From Quadrisphaera granulorum (GTDB lineage: Bacteria > Actinomycetota > Actinomycetes > Actinomycetales > Quadrisphaeraceae), in contig NZ_QGDQ01000011.1 of assembly GCF_003149145.1 (NCBI RefSeq), positions 82,214 through 146,213 of the forward strand: a stretch of 64,000 nt of DNA, read 5' to 3'. Position numbers and translations under genes: made by a program. The notes beneath the pieces are model-generated. The model made no database searches. It was not told where the DNA came from and saw nothing but the letters and a program-made list of their open reading frames with translations. This document shows positions 37,047 to 45,771 of the stretch, in pieces (position 1 is the stretch's first letter; each line of letters opens with the position of its first letter).

Positions 37047-37162
37047 CCACCGGACCGCTGGGCCACTGCCGGGCCAACGTCGGCAGAGCAGTTTCGGTAG
37101 GAGTCCCCCGAAGTCAACGCCAACCGTCCCCCGCAGGCAGTTCTGCTGGGGCCGAAGACCGA

Positions 37163-37891
37163 GTGAGTCTTCCCCGCGTGCCCCCTCTGCTCCGCTCCAC
37201 CCACGGAGAGCTCGGCAAGGCCTGCGCACTGCCCAGCGTGCGCCTCACCGCACTGCTCAGCGTGATCGGTGTTGCGGCGTTCCTGCAGCTCACGATGGCC
37301 CGGTATGCCGAGGCCAGCAGCCGCCCCGCGACAGACCTGTCGCTGCTGGCGCTCGACCGGGCGCGGGTAGCGCCCGTGCTCCTGGGCGCCTGGGTCTTCG
37401 GGCAGGACGCCGGAGCCGGGACCTACCGCAGGCTCCTGCTCACCACGCCGCGGCGAGCGCGCATCTGGGCCGCGAAGTCGCTGGTCACCGGCGTTCTGTC
37501 GCTGGCTCTAGGCGGGGCCGTCATCGCAGCCTCCCTCGGACCACCGCTGCTCCTGGGGCTGACGACGGTTGATGACGTCGAGCGGATGCTCCCCCAGCTG
37601 GTGCGGACCGGCGCCTCCTGGCCGCTGCTCGCCGTGATGACCGGGGCAGCGGTCCTCGCGCTCCGCACCACGGTCGGCGTGGTCACGCCCCTGCTGATCT
37701 GGATGCTCGGCCTCTCGCACCTGGTAACGGTGTACGTGCCGGCGCTGCGCTGGACCGTCGACCAGCTCCTCGCACCTGACGCGCTCGCGGACGGCCCACA
37801 GACCCTCCTGCGCGGCTCCGTCGCGGCGGCGCAAGCAGCCCTGGTCTGGACGGTGGCCCTGGTCATCGTCCAGCGGCGCGACGCGGCATGA
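37163..37891 (+). CDS. ABC-2-type transporter permease (first)
   Basis: The 242-residue protein has about six membrane segments and the cytoplasmic sequence GTYRRLLLTTPRRARIWAAKSLVTG near residue 93, a coupling-helix-like element found in ABC-2 export permeases. The second permease at 38685 has the parallel sequence TTVLTTPRRGQVVAAKAV, so the two are distant paralogues that probably form a heterodimer around the ATPase at 37947. GTG at 37163; another GTG at 37178 is possible. Upstream lies a short inverted repeat AAGAC/GTCTT. Confidence 0.8.
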   Translation: MSLPRVPPLLRSTHGELGKACALPSVRLTALLSVIGVAAFLQLTMARYAEASSRPATDLSLLALDRARVAPVLLGAWVFGQDAGAGTYRRLLLTTPRRARIWAAKSLVTGVLSLALGGAVIAASLGPPLLLGLTTVDDVERMLPQLVRTGASWPLLAVMTGAAVLALRTTVGVVTPLLIWMLGLSHLVTVYVPALRWTVDQLLAPDALADGPQTLLRGSVAAAQAALVWTVALVIVQRRDAA

Positions 37892-37946
37892 GAGGCCGCC
37901 CGGCGCCCGCCGCCCCTCGTCGTCGTCCCCGGAAAGGAAGCAGCAC

Positions 37947-38684
37947 GTGATCGAGGTCGAGCGGGTCTCCAAGCGCCACGGATCGGTGACCTCGGTGGAC
38001 AACGTGTCATTCGTCGCGCGGTCCGGCGAGGTCACGGGCCTGCTGGGGCCGAACGGCGCCGGCAAGTCGTCGCTCATGCGCATCATCTGCGATCTGGACC
38101 ACGCCGACTCCGGCACGGTCCGCGTGGCGGGCCGGCGCTACCGCGACCACCCCGAGCCGGTCCGCGTCATCGGTGTGCAGTTCGAGGGCTCCGGCGCTCA
38201 TCCGTCGCGGCGAGCGGTCGACCACCTCCGCTGGGTGGCAGCGGCCGCGGGGATCCCCCGCTCGCGTGTCGACGAGGTGCTGCATCTTGTCGACCTGCCC
38301 CGCGCGGCGTGGCGCCGCCGCGTGCACACCTACTCCCTGGGCATGCACCAGCGCCTCGGCATCGCCACCGCGCTGCTGGGAAACCCCGAGGTCCTCATCT
38401 TCGATGAACCCGCTAACGGGCTGGACCCCGTGGGTATCCGATGGCTGCGGGGCTTCCTCCGAGGCCTCGCGGACGAGGGGCGCACGGTGCTGCTCAGCTC
38501 CCACCTCATGAGCGAGACGGAGCTGGTGGCCGACGGCGTCGTCCTCATGGACCGGGGCCGCACGATTGCCGAAGGGACGACGACGTCGCTGGTCTCCGCC
38601 TACGGATCGCTGGAGCAGGCGTTCTTTGCGCACCTCGCTGCCGACTGCCAACGGGGCGACGACGCGCGCGGGACGGTGAGGTAG
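37947..38684 (+). CDS. ABC transporter ATP-binding protein
   Basis: The 245-residue subunit has Walker A GLLGPNGAGKSSLMR near residue 32, Q-loop VQFEGSGAHP near 77, signature YSLGMHQRLGIATALLGNP (LGMHQ variant of LSGGQ) near 130, Walker B VLIFDEPANGLDP near 149 and H-loop LLSSHLMSE near 180. The form is that of the CcmA/DrrA export ATPases. The GTG follows GGAAAGGAAG. The next permease starts with no gap, confirming an operon. Confidence 0.94.
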   Translation: MIEVERVSKRHGSVTSVDNVSFVARSGEVTGLLGPNGAGKSSLMRIICDLDHADSGTVRVAGRRYRDHPEPVRVIGVQFEGSGAHPSRRAVDHLRWVAAAAGIPRSRVDEVLHLVDLPRAAWRRRVHTYSLGMHQRLGIATALLGNPEVLIFDEPANGLDPVGIRWLRGFLRGLADEGRTVLLSSHLMSETELVADGVVLMDRGRTIAEGTTTSLVSAYGSLEQAFFAHLAADCQRGDDARGTVR

Positions 38685-39500
38685 ATGTTCTGGCGCACCC
38701 TGCACTCCGAAGCCCTCAAGGCCGCCACACAGCCCGCGGTCGCACGCATCGTGGTGGCCCCCCTCATCGTGTGCGCGGCGCTGACACCCATCGCCGCCAG
38801 CCAGGTCAACGCCTCCCTGCACGGCGCGCCCGGGGCCGGCCAGCTCATTCCCGGGACCAACGCCACCAACGTCGGCCCCGAGATCATGGGACTGTGGGGC
38901 TTCGTCCCGGTGGTCGTGGGTGTCCTGCTGGCCTCCAGCGAGCACCACGGGGGCCAGTGGACCACCACCGTCCTCACCACACCCCGCCGAGGGCAGGTGG
39001 TAGCAGCCAAGGCGGTGCTGTGCGCAGCACTCAACCTCACCCTCGCAACCATCTACGCCGCGCTGGTCGTGATCGACTACCAGACAGACCTCGGGCCAGG
39101 AGACGGGCTGGGTGAGCTGTCGGTGTTCGCCACCGGCAGGGCACCCGCCTACCTGGGGGTGCTGGCGATGGCCGTCCTGTACTGGGTGCTCATCGGCCTG
39201 GTCTCCCTCGCTCTGGCCATCGCCCTACCCTCCCCCGTCGCCCCGATGGTGCTCATGGTGCTGCTTGCGGTCACCGCTGACGCCCTGATGCTCATCAACC
39301 CGGTCTTCAGGTTCGTTCCGACCATCGCCGGGATGCAGATGTTCGCCCCCGACCAGGGCATTGTCCTACCCGAGCACCCCGCCTTCGCCCCTCTGACCGC
39401 GACGCTCGTGGTAGCCGGCTGGGCACTCGGGATGACCGTCTTGGCATGGGCACTGCTCACCCGGCGCGACATCGGCGGCCGGCGGGCACCCACGGGCTGA
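38685..39500 (+). CDS. ABC-2-type transporter permease (second)
   Basis: The 271-residue protein begins FWRTLHSEALKAATQPAVARIV, typical of ABC-2 permeases, and has about six membrane segments with an extracytoplasmic loop between the first two (SLHGAPGAGQLIPGTNATNVGPEIMG). The coupling sequence VLTTPRRGQVVAAKAVLCA near residue 104 mirrors the first permease. The ATG immediately follows the ATPase stop. With the upstream kinase and regulator this looks like a self-regulated export module of the antibiotic/peptide-resistance type; the cargo is unknown. Confidence 0.82.
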   Translation: MFWRTLHSEALKAATQPAVARIVVAPLIVCAALTPIAASQVNASLHGAPGAGQLIPGTNATNVGPEIMGLWGFVPVVVGVLLASSEHHGGQWTTTVLTTPRRGQVVAAKAVLCAALNLTLATIYAALVVIDYQTDLGPGDGLGELSVFATGRAPAYLGVLAMAVLYWVLIGLVSLALAIALPSPVAPMVLMVLLAVTADALMLINPVFRFVPTIAGMQMFAPDQGIVLPEHPAFAPLTATLVVAGWALGMTVLAWALLTRRDIGGRRAPTG

Positions 39501-39579
39501 CTCACCGGTCACGCAGGAGACCCCCAGACGAGGGACGGTCCCCCTGCGCACTCAAGATCGCTCAGCCGATCTTCGATGG

Positions 39580-42354
39580 GTGGTCGTGGAGAACCGCCCG
39601 CCGCGCCGGCTTGCCGGCTCCCGTCACGGAGTAGTCGCGGCAGCGACTCTCCTCGCAGGGTGGACCGTCGCGTGGTGGATGACGCTCGGCACCCCGCTCG
39701 CCGACGAGGTCATCACGGTGGGCTGCCCCGTCGTCGTCCTCATCGGCGTGGTGGCGGCGCTCTGGCGCGCGCGGCAGCACACGGGTCGTCAGCGGTGGGT
39801 GTGGGCGCTGCTCGCTGTCGGCGTGCTCGCCTGGTGCCTCAACAGCGTGATGATCGACTGGCAGGGCTGGACGGGCGAGCTGGTCCGCCGGGGCGGCGCT
39901 TCGGCGCTGAGCATCTCGCTCACCGCCGTCTGCACGCTCGCGGGCACCGTGGCCTTTGGCCTGCTTCTCACCATCGCGAACACACCCGGAGGAGTGGTCC
40001 GCGACGCCCTCGACAGCGCGCTCATCACCGCGGCAGCCTGCGGTCTCACCTGGTACGCCCTCTTCGGGGCGCCGGAAGACGTCGCCGCGGCCACCGGCGG
40101 GCGCCTGACGTCGATGGTCGGGGTGGTGATCGTCGCCGAGCTGTTCGCCGTGGCCGTGACCGTGCACACGGCGCTGCGCATGCGCCGGCGTCACCCGGGA
40201 CTGGGCATGGTGTGCCTGGGCGTGGTCAGCCTCGTCGCCGGAGACGCCGGGTCAGCGGCACTGGTGATCCACGACCCCTCGGCATCGAGCGACGCCATCG
40301 CCTGGTCGTCGGTGCTCGCCTCCGTCCTGCTCCTCGCCGGTGCAGCGAGCGGTCGGGCGGCGACGACGAAGGACGACGACGGCAGGTCGCTCCTGAGCAG
40401 CGGCGCGCTGCCCTGCTTCGCCGCCCTCCTCGCCCTCGCCACGTCCCTGCCGGCAGCGCTCGCCGGGAGAGCGGGCCCGGTGGACGCGTGGCTGCACCTG
40501 ATGGTGCTCGTCCTGCTGCTGGTGCGGGCGCTGCTGCTCGCCCGCGACGGTGACCTGCTCATGCGGGGCCTGGAGCAGCGCGTGGCCGCGCGCACCCGCG
40601 ACCTGGCCAGCACCGAGCGCCGCTTCGCGTCTCTCGTCATCCACGGCTCGGACGTGATGACGGTCGTAGGGGCCGACGGCGTCATCACCTACGTCAGCCC
40701 GGCTGCGTTGCGCGTCTTCGGGATCGATCCGTGCCACCTCGTGGGAAAGAGCATGGATGCTCTGGTGACGAGCGAGGGAGACCGCACGCTGCTCGACGCG
40801 GTGGTCTCGGCGCTCGGGGCCCCCGGCTCACGGCGGCGGTTCCGGATGACGGCCCCCCACGCGACGGGGCGACAGGTGGTGCTGGACGTCTGCGTCACGG
40901 GTCTCACCGACGACCCCGCCATCGCCGGCGTCGTCATCAACTCCCACGACGTCAGCGAGGCGGTGCGTCTGGAGGAGGAGCTGAGCCACCAGGCATTCAG
41001 CGATGCCCTCACGGGACTGCCCAACCGCGCGCTGTTCCGTGATCGCGTCGAGCACGCCCTGCGCAGCCGCGGCACACGCGGGCCCGTCGAGGTCTGCTAC
41101 CTGGACCTGGACGGCTTCAAGGAGGTCAATGACACGCTGGGCCACGGGGCGGGTGACGAGCTGCTCGTCGCCGTGGCCGAACGGTTGCGTGCCACGGTCC
41201 GCGAGGGCGACACCGTCGCTCGTCTCGGTGGCGACGAGTTCGCCGTGCTGCTCGACGAGGCGACCGGTGAGCGCGAGCCGGAGCGCCTCGCGCAGCGCCT
41301 GTGCGACGCCGTACGCCGACCGTTCATCGTTCGGGGCGTCGAGGTGAACGTGGCCACCAGCGTGGGGCTGGCCAGCACCGACACCACGGGCCGGGACGTC
41401 CAGCGGCTGCTGCGCAGCGCGGACCTGGCCATGTACCAGGCCAAGAGCCAGCGGCAGGGCGGGTACGCGACCTACCACCCGCGCATGCACGAGCAGCTGC
41501 TCGAGCGGGTGCGGCTGGAGACCGACCTGCGCCGCGCCGTTGAACAGCATCAGTTCCGCGTCGTCTACCAGCCCCTGGTGGACATGGGGACGGGTGGCGT
41601 CAACGGCGTGGAGGCGCTCGTACGCTGGCACCACCCCGAGCGCGGGGTCATCTCCCCGGTCACGTTCATTCCGCTGGCGGAGAGCACCGGGCTCATCGGC
41701 GCCATCGGCGAGTACGTCCTGCGCGAGGCCTGCCGGCAGGTCGCCGCATGGCGGTCCGAGGTGCCCGGCGCCGAGAACATGCGCGTTTCCGTCAACCTGT
41801 CCGCCCCTCAGCTCGACGACCCCGATCTGGTCGGCCTGGTCACGCGCACCCTGGAGGAGACGGGGCTGCCCGCCACCTCGCTCGTGCTCGAGGTCACCGA
41901 GGGCGTGCTCGTGGACCAGCACGAAGCAGCCCTGACCACGCTCAACGCGCTGCGCGGGCTCGGGATCCGCCTGGCTATCGACGACTTCGGCACCGGCTAC
42001 TCCTCCCTGAGCTACCTGCACCGCCTCCCCGTCGACATCCTCAAGATCGACAAAAGCTTCGTGGACCGACTCTCCGACAACGGCGACCTCTCCCTGGTCG
42101 ACGCCATCCTCAGCATGGCCACCACCCTCGGCCTGGCCACCGTGGCCGAAGGCATCGAGCACGAGCACCAGCGGTCCGCGCTGGCCGCACAGGGCTGCGA
42201 CATCGGCCAGGGCTACCACTTCTCCCCGCCCGTGGAGGCCGCAGACATGCCCGGCGTCATCACGGCAGCCCTGCACACGGCCAGCAGCCGCGGCGCTGGA
42301 CACCTCGAGCACGTTGGAGACGTCGAGCACGTCGAGCAGGAGGTGGCCCGATGA
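39580..42354 (+). CDS. Membrane PAS-GGDEF-EAL cyclic-di-GMP protein (copy 1)
   Basis: The 924-residue protein has about eight membrane segments (residues 18-325), a PAS domain (about 345-455, FASLVIHGSDVMTVVGADG), a GGDEF domain with intact GGDEF at 550-554 and inhibitory-site RxxD (REGD) exactly five residues before it, and an EAL domain with EAL at 678-680 plus NLSAPQL, EVTEGVL, DDFGTGYSSLSYL, KIDKSFV, AEGIEHEHQ and GQGYHF. All catalytic motifs of both domains are present, so it could make and degrade cyclic-di-GMP. The GTG start lacks a clear ribosome site. It overlaps copy 2 by 4 nt. Confidence 0.93.
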   Translation: MVVENRPPRRLAGSRHGVVAAATLLAGWTVAWWMTLGTPLADEVITVGCPVVVLIGVVAALWRARQHTGRQRWVWALLAVGVLAWCLNSVMIDWQGWTGELVRRGGASALSISLTAVCTLAGTVAFGLLLTIANTPGGVVRDALDSALITAAACGLTWYALFGAPEDVAAATGGRLTSMVGVVIVAELFAVAVTVHTALRMRRRHPGLGMVCLGVVSLVAGDAGSAALVIHDPSASSDAIAWSSVLASVLLLAGAASGRAATTKDDDGRSLLSSGALPCFAALLALATSLPAALAGRAGPVDAWLHLMVLVLLLVRALLLARDGDLLMRGLEQRVAARTRDLASTERRFASLVIHGSDVMTVVGADGVITYVSPAALRVFGIDPCHLVGKSMDALVTSEGDRTLLDAVVSALGAPGSRRRFRMTAPHATGRQVVLDVCVTGLTDDPAIAGVVINSHDVSEAVRLEEELSHQAFSDALTGLPNRALFRDRVEHALRSRGTRGPVEVCYLDLDGFKEVNDTLGHGAGDELLVAVAERLRATVREGDTVARLGGDEFAVLLDEATGEREPERLAQRLCDAVRRPFIVRGVEVNVATSVGLASTDTTGRDVQRLLRSADLAMYQAKSQRQGGYATYHPRMHEQLLERVRLETDLRRAVEQHQFRVVYQPLVDMGTGGVNGVEALVRWHHPERGVISPVTFIPLAESTGLIGAIGEYVLREACRQVAAWRSEVPGAENMRVSVNLSAPQLDDPDLVGLVTRTLEETGLPATSLVLEVTEGVLVDQHEAALTTLNALRGLGIRLAIDDFGTGYSSLSYLHRLPVDILKIDKSFVDRLSDNGDLSLVDAILSMATTLGLATVAEGIEHEHQRSALAAQGCDIGQGYHFSPPVEAADMPGVITAALHTASSRGAGHLEHVGDVEHVEQEVAR

Positions 42355-45008
42355 GCACCTCACTGCTCCTCGTCGGAGTGCCGGTCGTCCTCGCCGCCGT
42401 GGCGGCGGTCATCACCGCGCGGCTGTCTCGAACCCGCTCGGGTCCGCAGCGCCGCTTCTGGACGTTCATCGCCCCCGCATCGCTCGCCTGGGGACTCGCC
42501 ACCACCACGTCCCAGCTCCCCGCGGTCGGAGACCCGGCCGGCGGCGTCACCTCGACGGTGCTCGGGCTCGTCGTCCTCGGGACGATCCTGGCGTGGCCAA
42601 CGCTGGCGATCAGCGGGATCGCCATGCTCACCGGCCCCTACCAGACCCGCGGGAGCGTCGTCCGCGACGTCCTCGACATCCTCCTGCTGGTACTGGCAGG
42701 CCTCACCGCACTCTGGACCTTCGTGCTCGCTCCCGTCTGGGGCGATGGTCCATCAGGGCTGGCGGGGTGGCTCGTCGTCGTCATCATCGTGCTGGCCATC
42801 GACGTTCCCCTGACCGGCTTTCACGCACTCCTGCGCAGCCCCGAACGCGAGCGAGGCGTGCGGCTCGCAGCCGCTGGCCTGGGAGTGGTGTGCCTCGGCG
42901 ACATCAGCTCCGCGAGGAGCTACTTCGTCGACGGTCAGGGCACAGACGCCATGTCCGGGGCGCTGTGGGGGCTCGGGTGGGCGCTCGTGCTGGTCGGCGC
43001 TTGGCTCCAGCGCGGTCGGCCTCAGCTTCCTCCGGACTCCCGTGGGCTCTCCGGAGACGCTGTGCAAACGGCTGCGGCAGCCATCGTCACGGTGACCGCC
43101 ACCGTCTTCGGCCTCGTGCGCTCAGGCGGCACGAGCGACCCGGTGAGCTTCTGGCTCAGCACCTCGGTGCTCTTCTTCGTGGTGTGCCGGACGCTGCTCG
43201 AGCTGCGCCGCACCACGCGCCTGCAGCGCCACCTCGAACGCAAGGTCGAGCAGCGCACGCGAGCCCTGGCTGACAGCCACCGCCGCTTCGCCGCGCTGGT
43301 CGCCCACGGCTCCGACCTCGTCATCGTCGTCGACGCCGAGGAGCGCCTGGACTACGCCAACCCTGGGGCGGCACGCCTCCTCGGTGTCGACCCAGGGTCG
43401 ACGTTCGGGCGCCCGGCCGCCGATCACCTGCACGACGAGGACGGGGCTGCCAGCAGTGTCGACGTCCTGAGGTCCATGGTCGTGACGGGTACCGAGCACC
43501 TCGAGGTGCGGTTGGCGCTGCGCCACGCGGACGGCCACCGGGTCGACGTCGACGCCGTCGTCACCAATCTTCTCCACGACCCCGACGTCAGGGGCATGGT
43601 CATCAACGCCCGTGACGTCAGCGACGCGCTGCGCCTCGAGCGGGAGCTGAGCCGGCAGGCCTTCAGCGACTCCCTCACGGGCCTTCCCAACCGGGCGCTG
43701 TTCCGCGACCGCCTCGAGCAGGCCCTGCGCAGCCGCGCCTCGCGCGGGCCCGTGAAGGTCATGTACCTCGACCTGGACGGCTTCAAAGCCGTCAACGACA
43801 CTCTCGGTCACGACGCCGGCGACGAGCTGCTCGTCGCCGTGGCCCAGCGTCTCGTCGCGGCCCTGCGGGCGGGAGACACCGTCGCGCGCCTCGGTGGCGA
43901 CGAGTTCGCCGTGCTCCTCGACGAGGGGATCGAGCTCGAGGAGGCGAAGGACCTCGCGCAGCGCCTGTGCGACGTGCTGCGCCGTCCCTTCGACGTCCGA
44001 GGTGCGGAGGTGCGCGTCGGCACCAGCGTGGGACTGGCCAGCAGCCGGACGGCGGGGCGCAGCGCCGAAGAGCTCATGCGGGCCGCCGACACCGCCATGT
44101 ACGGGGCCAAGGCCGCCGGCAAGGGCACGTACGCCATCTACTCGCCGCTCATGCTCGAGGCGCTCGAGGCGCGGGTGAAGCTCGAGGCCGACCTGCGCCG
44201 TGCCGTCGAACAGCACCAGTTCCGCGTCGTCTACCAGCCCCTGGTCGACATTGGTACCGGCAGCGTCAACGGCGTGGAAGCGCTCGTGCGCTGGCACCAC
44301 CCCGAGCGCGGCCTGATCGGGCCGGTGGACTTCATCCCGCTGGCGGAGAGCACCGGGCTCATCGGCGCCATCGGCGAGTACGTCCTGCGGGAGGCCTGTC
44401 AGCAGGTGGCCGGGTGGCGCTCCACCGTGCCGGGAGCCGAGAACCTGCGCGTCTCCGTGAACCTGTCCGCCCAGCAGCTGGAGGACCCGGGCCTGCTCTC
44501 CTTGGTGACGCAGGTCCTCCAGGAGACCGGGCTGCCGGCCACCTCCCTCGTGCTGGAGATCACCGAGGGCGTGCTGGTCAACCACCACGAGGCAGCGCTC
44601 AGCACCCTCAACGCCCTGCGCGCGATGGGCGTCCGGTTGGCCATCGACGACTTCGGCACCGGCTACTCCTCCCTGAGCTACCTGCACCGCCTCCCCGTGG
44701 ACATTCTCAAGATCGACAAGAGCTTCGTCGATCGCCTCTCCGACAACGGTGACCTGTCGCTGGTCGACGCCATCGTCAGCATGGCCACCACGCTCGGCCT
44801 GGCGACCGTCGCCGAGGGCATCGAGCACGAGCACCAGCGCACCGCCCTGCAGATCCAGGGCTGCGACACCGGCCAGGGCTACCACTTCTCACCGCCGGTC
44901 TCCGCGGAACTCGTGCCCGAGCTGGTGGTGGCGGCCCTGACCAGCCCTTCTGCTGCCCAGCCGCTGGAGAGAACGGGAGAGCCCTCCACGGCGTCAGTCG
45001 AGGGCTGA
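42351..45008 (+). CDS. Membrane PAS-GGDEF-EAL cyclic-di-GMP protein (copy 2)
   Basis: The 885-residue protein has the same order as the preceding one: about eight membrane segments (1-285), PAS (about 310-420, FAALVAHGSDLVIVVDAEE), GGDEF at 515-519 with RAGD inhibitory site five residues before, and EAL at 643-645 with all metal- and substrate-binding motifs. From the PAS domain onward it is very similar to copy 1, with long identical DNA stretches in the EAL domain, while the membrane regions differ. The ATG overlaps the copy 1 stop (ATGA). Its end overlaps the convergent phosphatidyltransferase by 15 nt. Confidence 0.93.
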   Translation: MSTSLLLVGVPVVLAAVAAVITARLSRTRSGPQRRFWTFIAPASLAWGLATTTSQLPAVGDPAGGVTSTVLGLVVLGTILAWPTLAISGIAMLTGPYQTRGSVVRDVLDILLLVLAGLTALWTFVLAPVWGDGPSGLAGWLVVVIIVLAIDVPLTGFHALLRSPERERGVRLAAAGLGVVCLGDISSARSYFVDGQGTDAMSGALWGLGWALVLVGAWLQRGRPQLPPDSRGLSGDAVQTAAAAIVTVTATVFGLVRSGGTSDPVSFWLSTSVLFFVVCRTLLELRRTTRLQRHLERKVEQRTRALADSHRRFAALVAHGSDLVIVVDAEERLDYANPGAARLLGVDPGSTFGRPAADHLHDEDGAASSVDVLRSMVVTGTEHLEVRLALRHADGHRVDVDAVVTNLLHDPDVRGMVINARDVSDALRLERELSRQAFSDSLTGLPNRALFRDRLEQALRSRASRGPVKVMYLDLDGFKAVNDTLGHDAGDELLVAVAQRLVAALRAGDTVARLGGDEFAVLLDEGIELEEAKDLAQRLCDVLRRPFDVRGAEVRVGTSVGLASSRTAGRSAEELMRAADTAMYGAKAAGKGTYAIYSPLMLEALEARVKLEADLRRAVEQHQFRVVYQPLVDIGTGSVNGVEALVRWHHPERGLIGPVDFIPLAESTGLIGAIGEYVLREACQQVAGWRSTVPGAENLRVSVNLSAQQLEDPGLLSLVTQVLQETGLPATSLVLEITEGVLVNHHEAALSTLNALRAMGVRLAIDDFGTGYSSLSYLHRLPVDILKIDKSFVDRLSDNGDLSLVDAIVSMATTLGLATVAEGIEHEHQRTALQIQGCDTGQGYHFSPPVSAELVPELVVAALTSPSAAQPLERTGEPSTASVEG

Positions 45009-45722
45009 CAGACGCCGCCTCAGGACGACGAGCAGCTGCAGCAGCCCCACCAGCGCCGCCGCGGCGGCCACCCACGCCCCAGCCGTGGCCCAAGCGGCCG
45101 CCGCCTGCGGGTACACCCCGCAGCCCAGCGCGAACATGGCCGCCACGAGCACCCGCGTGGGGCGCTCGGACACGGTGACCACCCCTGGCCCCACCAGCCC
45201 CTCACCCTGCGCCCGAGCACGGGTGTACTCGTGGAGCTGACCCGCAGCGACCGCCACCAGTACCGGCAGCGCCGGTGCTCCCAGAATCCATAGGACGGCG
45301 AGGGCCGCGGCGTCGGCCAGGCGGTCGCAGACCGCGTCGAGCACCGCTCCCCCGCGCGAGGCCGTACCGCTCAGAACGGCGACGGCGCCGTCCAGCCCGT
45401 CCGCGACCGCAGCGAGCCCCAGCAGCAGGGGCACCGCGAGCGCCCACCGGGCGCCCTCGGGTGCGTGCGCCTGCAACCAGGCGGGGACGACGGCGACGAC
45501 GGCGAGCAGCAGCCCGGCCACGGTGATCGCGGAGGGACGCACACCGGCGGCGGCTAGGGGCGAGGCGACCGAGCGGACGCCGTCCAGCCACCACCTCACG
45601 AGCGGTGACGCGGAGGTGCCGCCGTGCGCGGCGGACCACCGCCTCACGTGCTCCTCGCGGGTCACCCTCCACCCTGGGCCGGCCACGGCGGCGACCTTAC
45701 GGCGGTGGGGCCTGTCCCTCAC
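44994..45722 (-). CDS. CDP-alcohol phosphatidyltransferase family protein
   Basis: The 242-residue membrane protein has about six hydrophobic segments and the CDP-alcohol phosphotransferase motif region ADGLDGAVAVLSG ... GGAVLDAVCDR near residues 107-135. The four aspartates of D-x2-D-G-x2-A-R-x8-G-x3-D-x3-D are all there, but the Arg after Ala is replaced by Val, which weakens CDP-alcohol binding in other enzymes, so activity or substrate may differ. Start choice is uncertain: GTG 45722, or GTG 45665 which begins VTREEHVRRW. It is divergent from the carotenoid operon with only 49 nt between starts. Confidence 0.82.
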   Translation of the reverse strand: MRDRPHRRKVAAVAGPGWRVTREEHVRRWSAAHGGTSASPLVRWWLDGVRSVASPLAAAGVRPSAITVAGLLLAVVAVVPAWLQAHAPEGARWALAVPLLLGLAAVADGLDGAVAVLSGTASRGGAVLDAVCDRLADAAALAVLWILGAPALPVLVAVAAGQLHEYTRARAQGEGLVGPGVVTVSERPTRVLVAAMFALGCGVYPQAAAAWATAGAWVAAAAALVGLLQLLVVLRRRLSALD

Positions 45723-45771
45723 CTGGGTCGCTCAACGGGCGCTGCGACGATCGACGCATAGGCTCCTCCGC

